Of a stretch of DNA of 6,807 nucleotides, positions 6,412 through 6,807 are shown piece after piece (the stretch's first letter is position 1; each line of letters begins with the position of its first letter). Source of the stretch: CAZILN01 sp964540005 (GTDB lineage: Bacteria; Bacteroidota; Bacteroidia; Bacteroidales; SM23-62); NCBI GenBank assembly GCA_964540005.1, contig CAZILN010000031.1:1-6807 (forward strand). Reading direction: 5' to 3'. A program made the translations under genes and the position numbers. Under the pieces are notes generated by a model. It was not told where the DNA came from, did not search any database, and saw only the letters and a list, made by a program, of their open reading frames with translations.

Positions 6412-6807
6412 TTATTTATCCTGTTTATATGCAGCCTTCTCTTCTTTGGCTTCAGCTATTTCTTCCTTAGCTTCAGGCTTTTCTTTGGCCTTATCCTCTT
6501 CCTTGGCTTCTGTTTTTTCTTCTTTCTTTTCTTCTTTCACCTCAGCTTTCACCTCAGGCTTTTCTTCCTTCTTCTCATCCTCTTTAGCCTCGGCTTTCTC
6601 ATCTTTCTTCTCCTCAGCAGCTACAGCTTTCTCCTCAGCATCTTCAGCCTTCTTGTCAGCGGAAGTATCTGTCCCTGCATCAGCTGTGCTGTCTTCTGTA
6701 ACTGCATCGGTGGCCCCTGTATCGGAGGCCTCTGCATCAGCTGTGCTGTCTTCTGTAACTGCATCGGTCGCTCCGGTATCGGAGATCCCTGCATCAGCTG
6801 TGCTGTC
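6412..6807 (-). CDS. rpsP: Probable 30S ribosomal protein S16, C-terminal extension only; 5' part off the window
   Basis: A minus-strand frame with no stop enters from the right edge and ends at TAA 6414-6412. The 131 visible residues contain no Met. They form a low-complexity charged tail: first acidic Asp/Thr/Ala repeats (unit DSTADAGISDTGATDAVTE), then about 80 residues dominated by Lys, Glu and Ala (ADKKAEDAEEKAV onward), ending KAAYKQDK. No folded domain is visible. I call it S16 because many Bacteroidota S16 proteins carry a long Lys/Ala/Glu-rich extension after the short conserved core, and because the next gene 84 bp downstream is rimM, the usual partner of rpsP. The globular S16 core would lie beyond the right edge, so the identity is inferred from context and composition. 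An unrelated Lys/Glu-rich protein, such as a TonB-like linker protein, is the main alternative. Confidence 0.65.
   Translation of the reverse strand, partial: DSTADAGISDTGATDAVTEDSTADAEASDTGATDAVTEDSTADAGTDTSADKKAEDAEEKAVAAEEKKDEKAEAKEDEKKEEKPEVKAEVKEEKKEEKTEAKEEDKAKEKPEAKEEIAEAKEEKAAYKQDK
6673..6807 (-). repeat. 57-bp in-frame tandem repeat (19-residue unit) in the S16-like tail
   Basis: Two complete 57-bp units (6807-6751 and 6750-6694) are followed by a third that matches for its first 21 bp (6693-6673) and then diverges. The encoded units are DSTADAGISDTGATDAVTE and DSTADAEASDTGATDAVTE. DNA identity is high even at third codon positions, which indicates recent duplication rather than protein-level convergence. 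The array may continue beyond the right edge. Confidence 0.9.

Noticed and set aside
6421..6660. Long homopurine/homopyrimidine-rich tract as a possible triplex-forming or regulatory element
   Set aside because: The purine bias follows directly from Lys (AAA/AAG) and Glu (GAA/GAG) codons in the charged tail; the longest pure run is only about 26 nt.

Overview
The window reads as chromosomal DNA from a member of the Bacteroidota (Bacteroidales/Marinilabiliales-like is my best guess, from inference and not from a search). Three things point there: a single-polypeptide DnaE-type Pol III alpha next to a thioredoxin gene, a secreted head-GIN (DUF2807) protein, and a probable ribosomal protein S16 with a long Lys/Glu/Ala-rich tail upstream of rimM. 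Shine-Dalgarno sequences are weak, and the one promoter-like box resembles the Bacteroidota TAnnTTTG type.

Layout, left to right. Positions 1-461 (+) hold the C-terminal end of a caspase-family (peptidase C14) protein that enters from the left edge. It converges, with a 10-bp gap, on a block of minus-strand genes. Reading that block in its direction of transcription (right to left): the tail of a probable rpsP (6807-6412), rimM (6327-5806) followed by a terminator-like T tract, a secreted SGSG-repeat head-GIN protein (5696-5004), dnaE (4904-1413), trxA (1361-1044) and a LOG-family nucleotide phosphoribohydrolase (1047-472). No gene-free stretch exceeds 110 bp.

Functionally the minus-strand genes are mostly housekeeping: 30S ribosome assembly (S16, RimM), chromosomal replication (DnaE), thiol redox control (TrxA) and nucleotide cleavage (LOG). 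The head-GIN protein is an extracytoplasmic insertion between the ribosomal pair and dnaE. The caspase fragment is the only plus-strand gene and the only one suggesting signalling, cell death or defence; its N-terminal part and catalytic His lie outside the window.

The most notable observation is the trxA/LOG junction. The LOG reading frame is intact with all family motifs, but it has no ATG, GTG or TTG where translation must begin. The expected start is ATA, overlapping the trxA stop as ATAA. A single G-to-A change in an ancestral ATGA overlap would explain this, because it keeps the trxA stop (TGA to TAA) while removing the LOG ATG. Other points are the 57-bp tandem repeat in the S16-like tail, a hairpin at the start of rimM, intact PHP metal ligands in DnaE, and two clamp-binding motifs in DnaE. 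I did not find a convincing new multi-gene system within these 6.8 kb.
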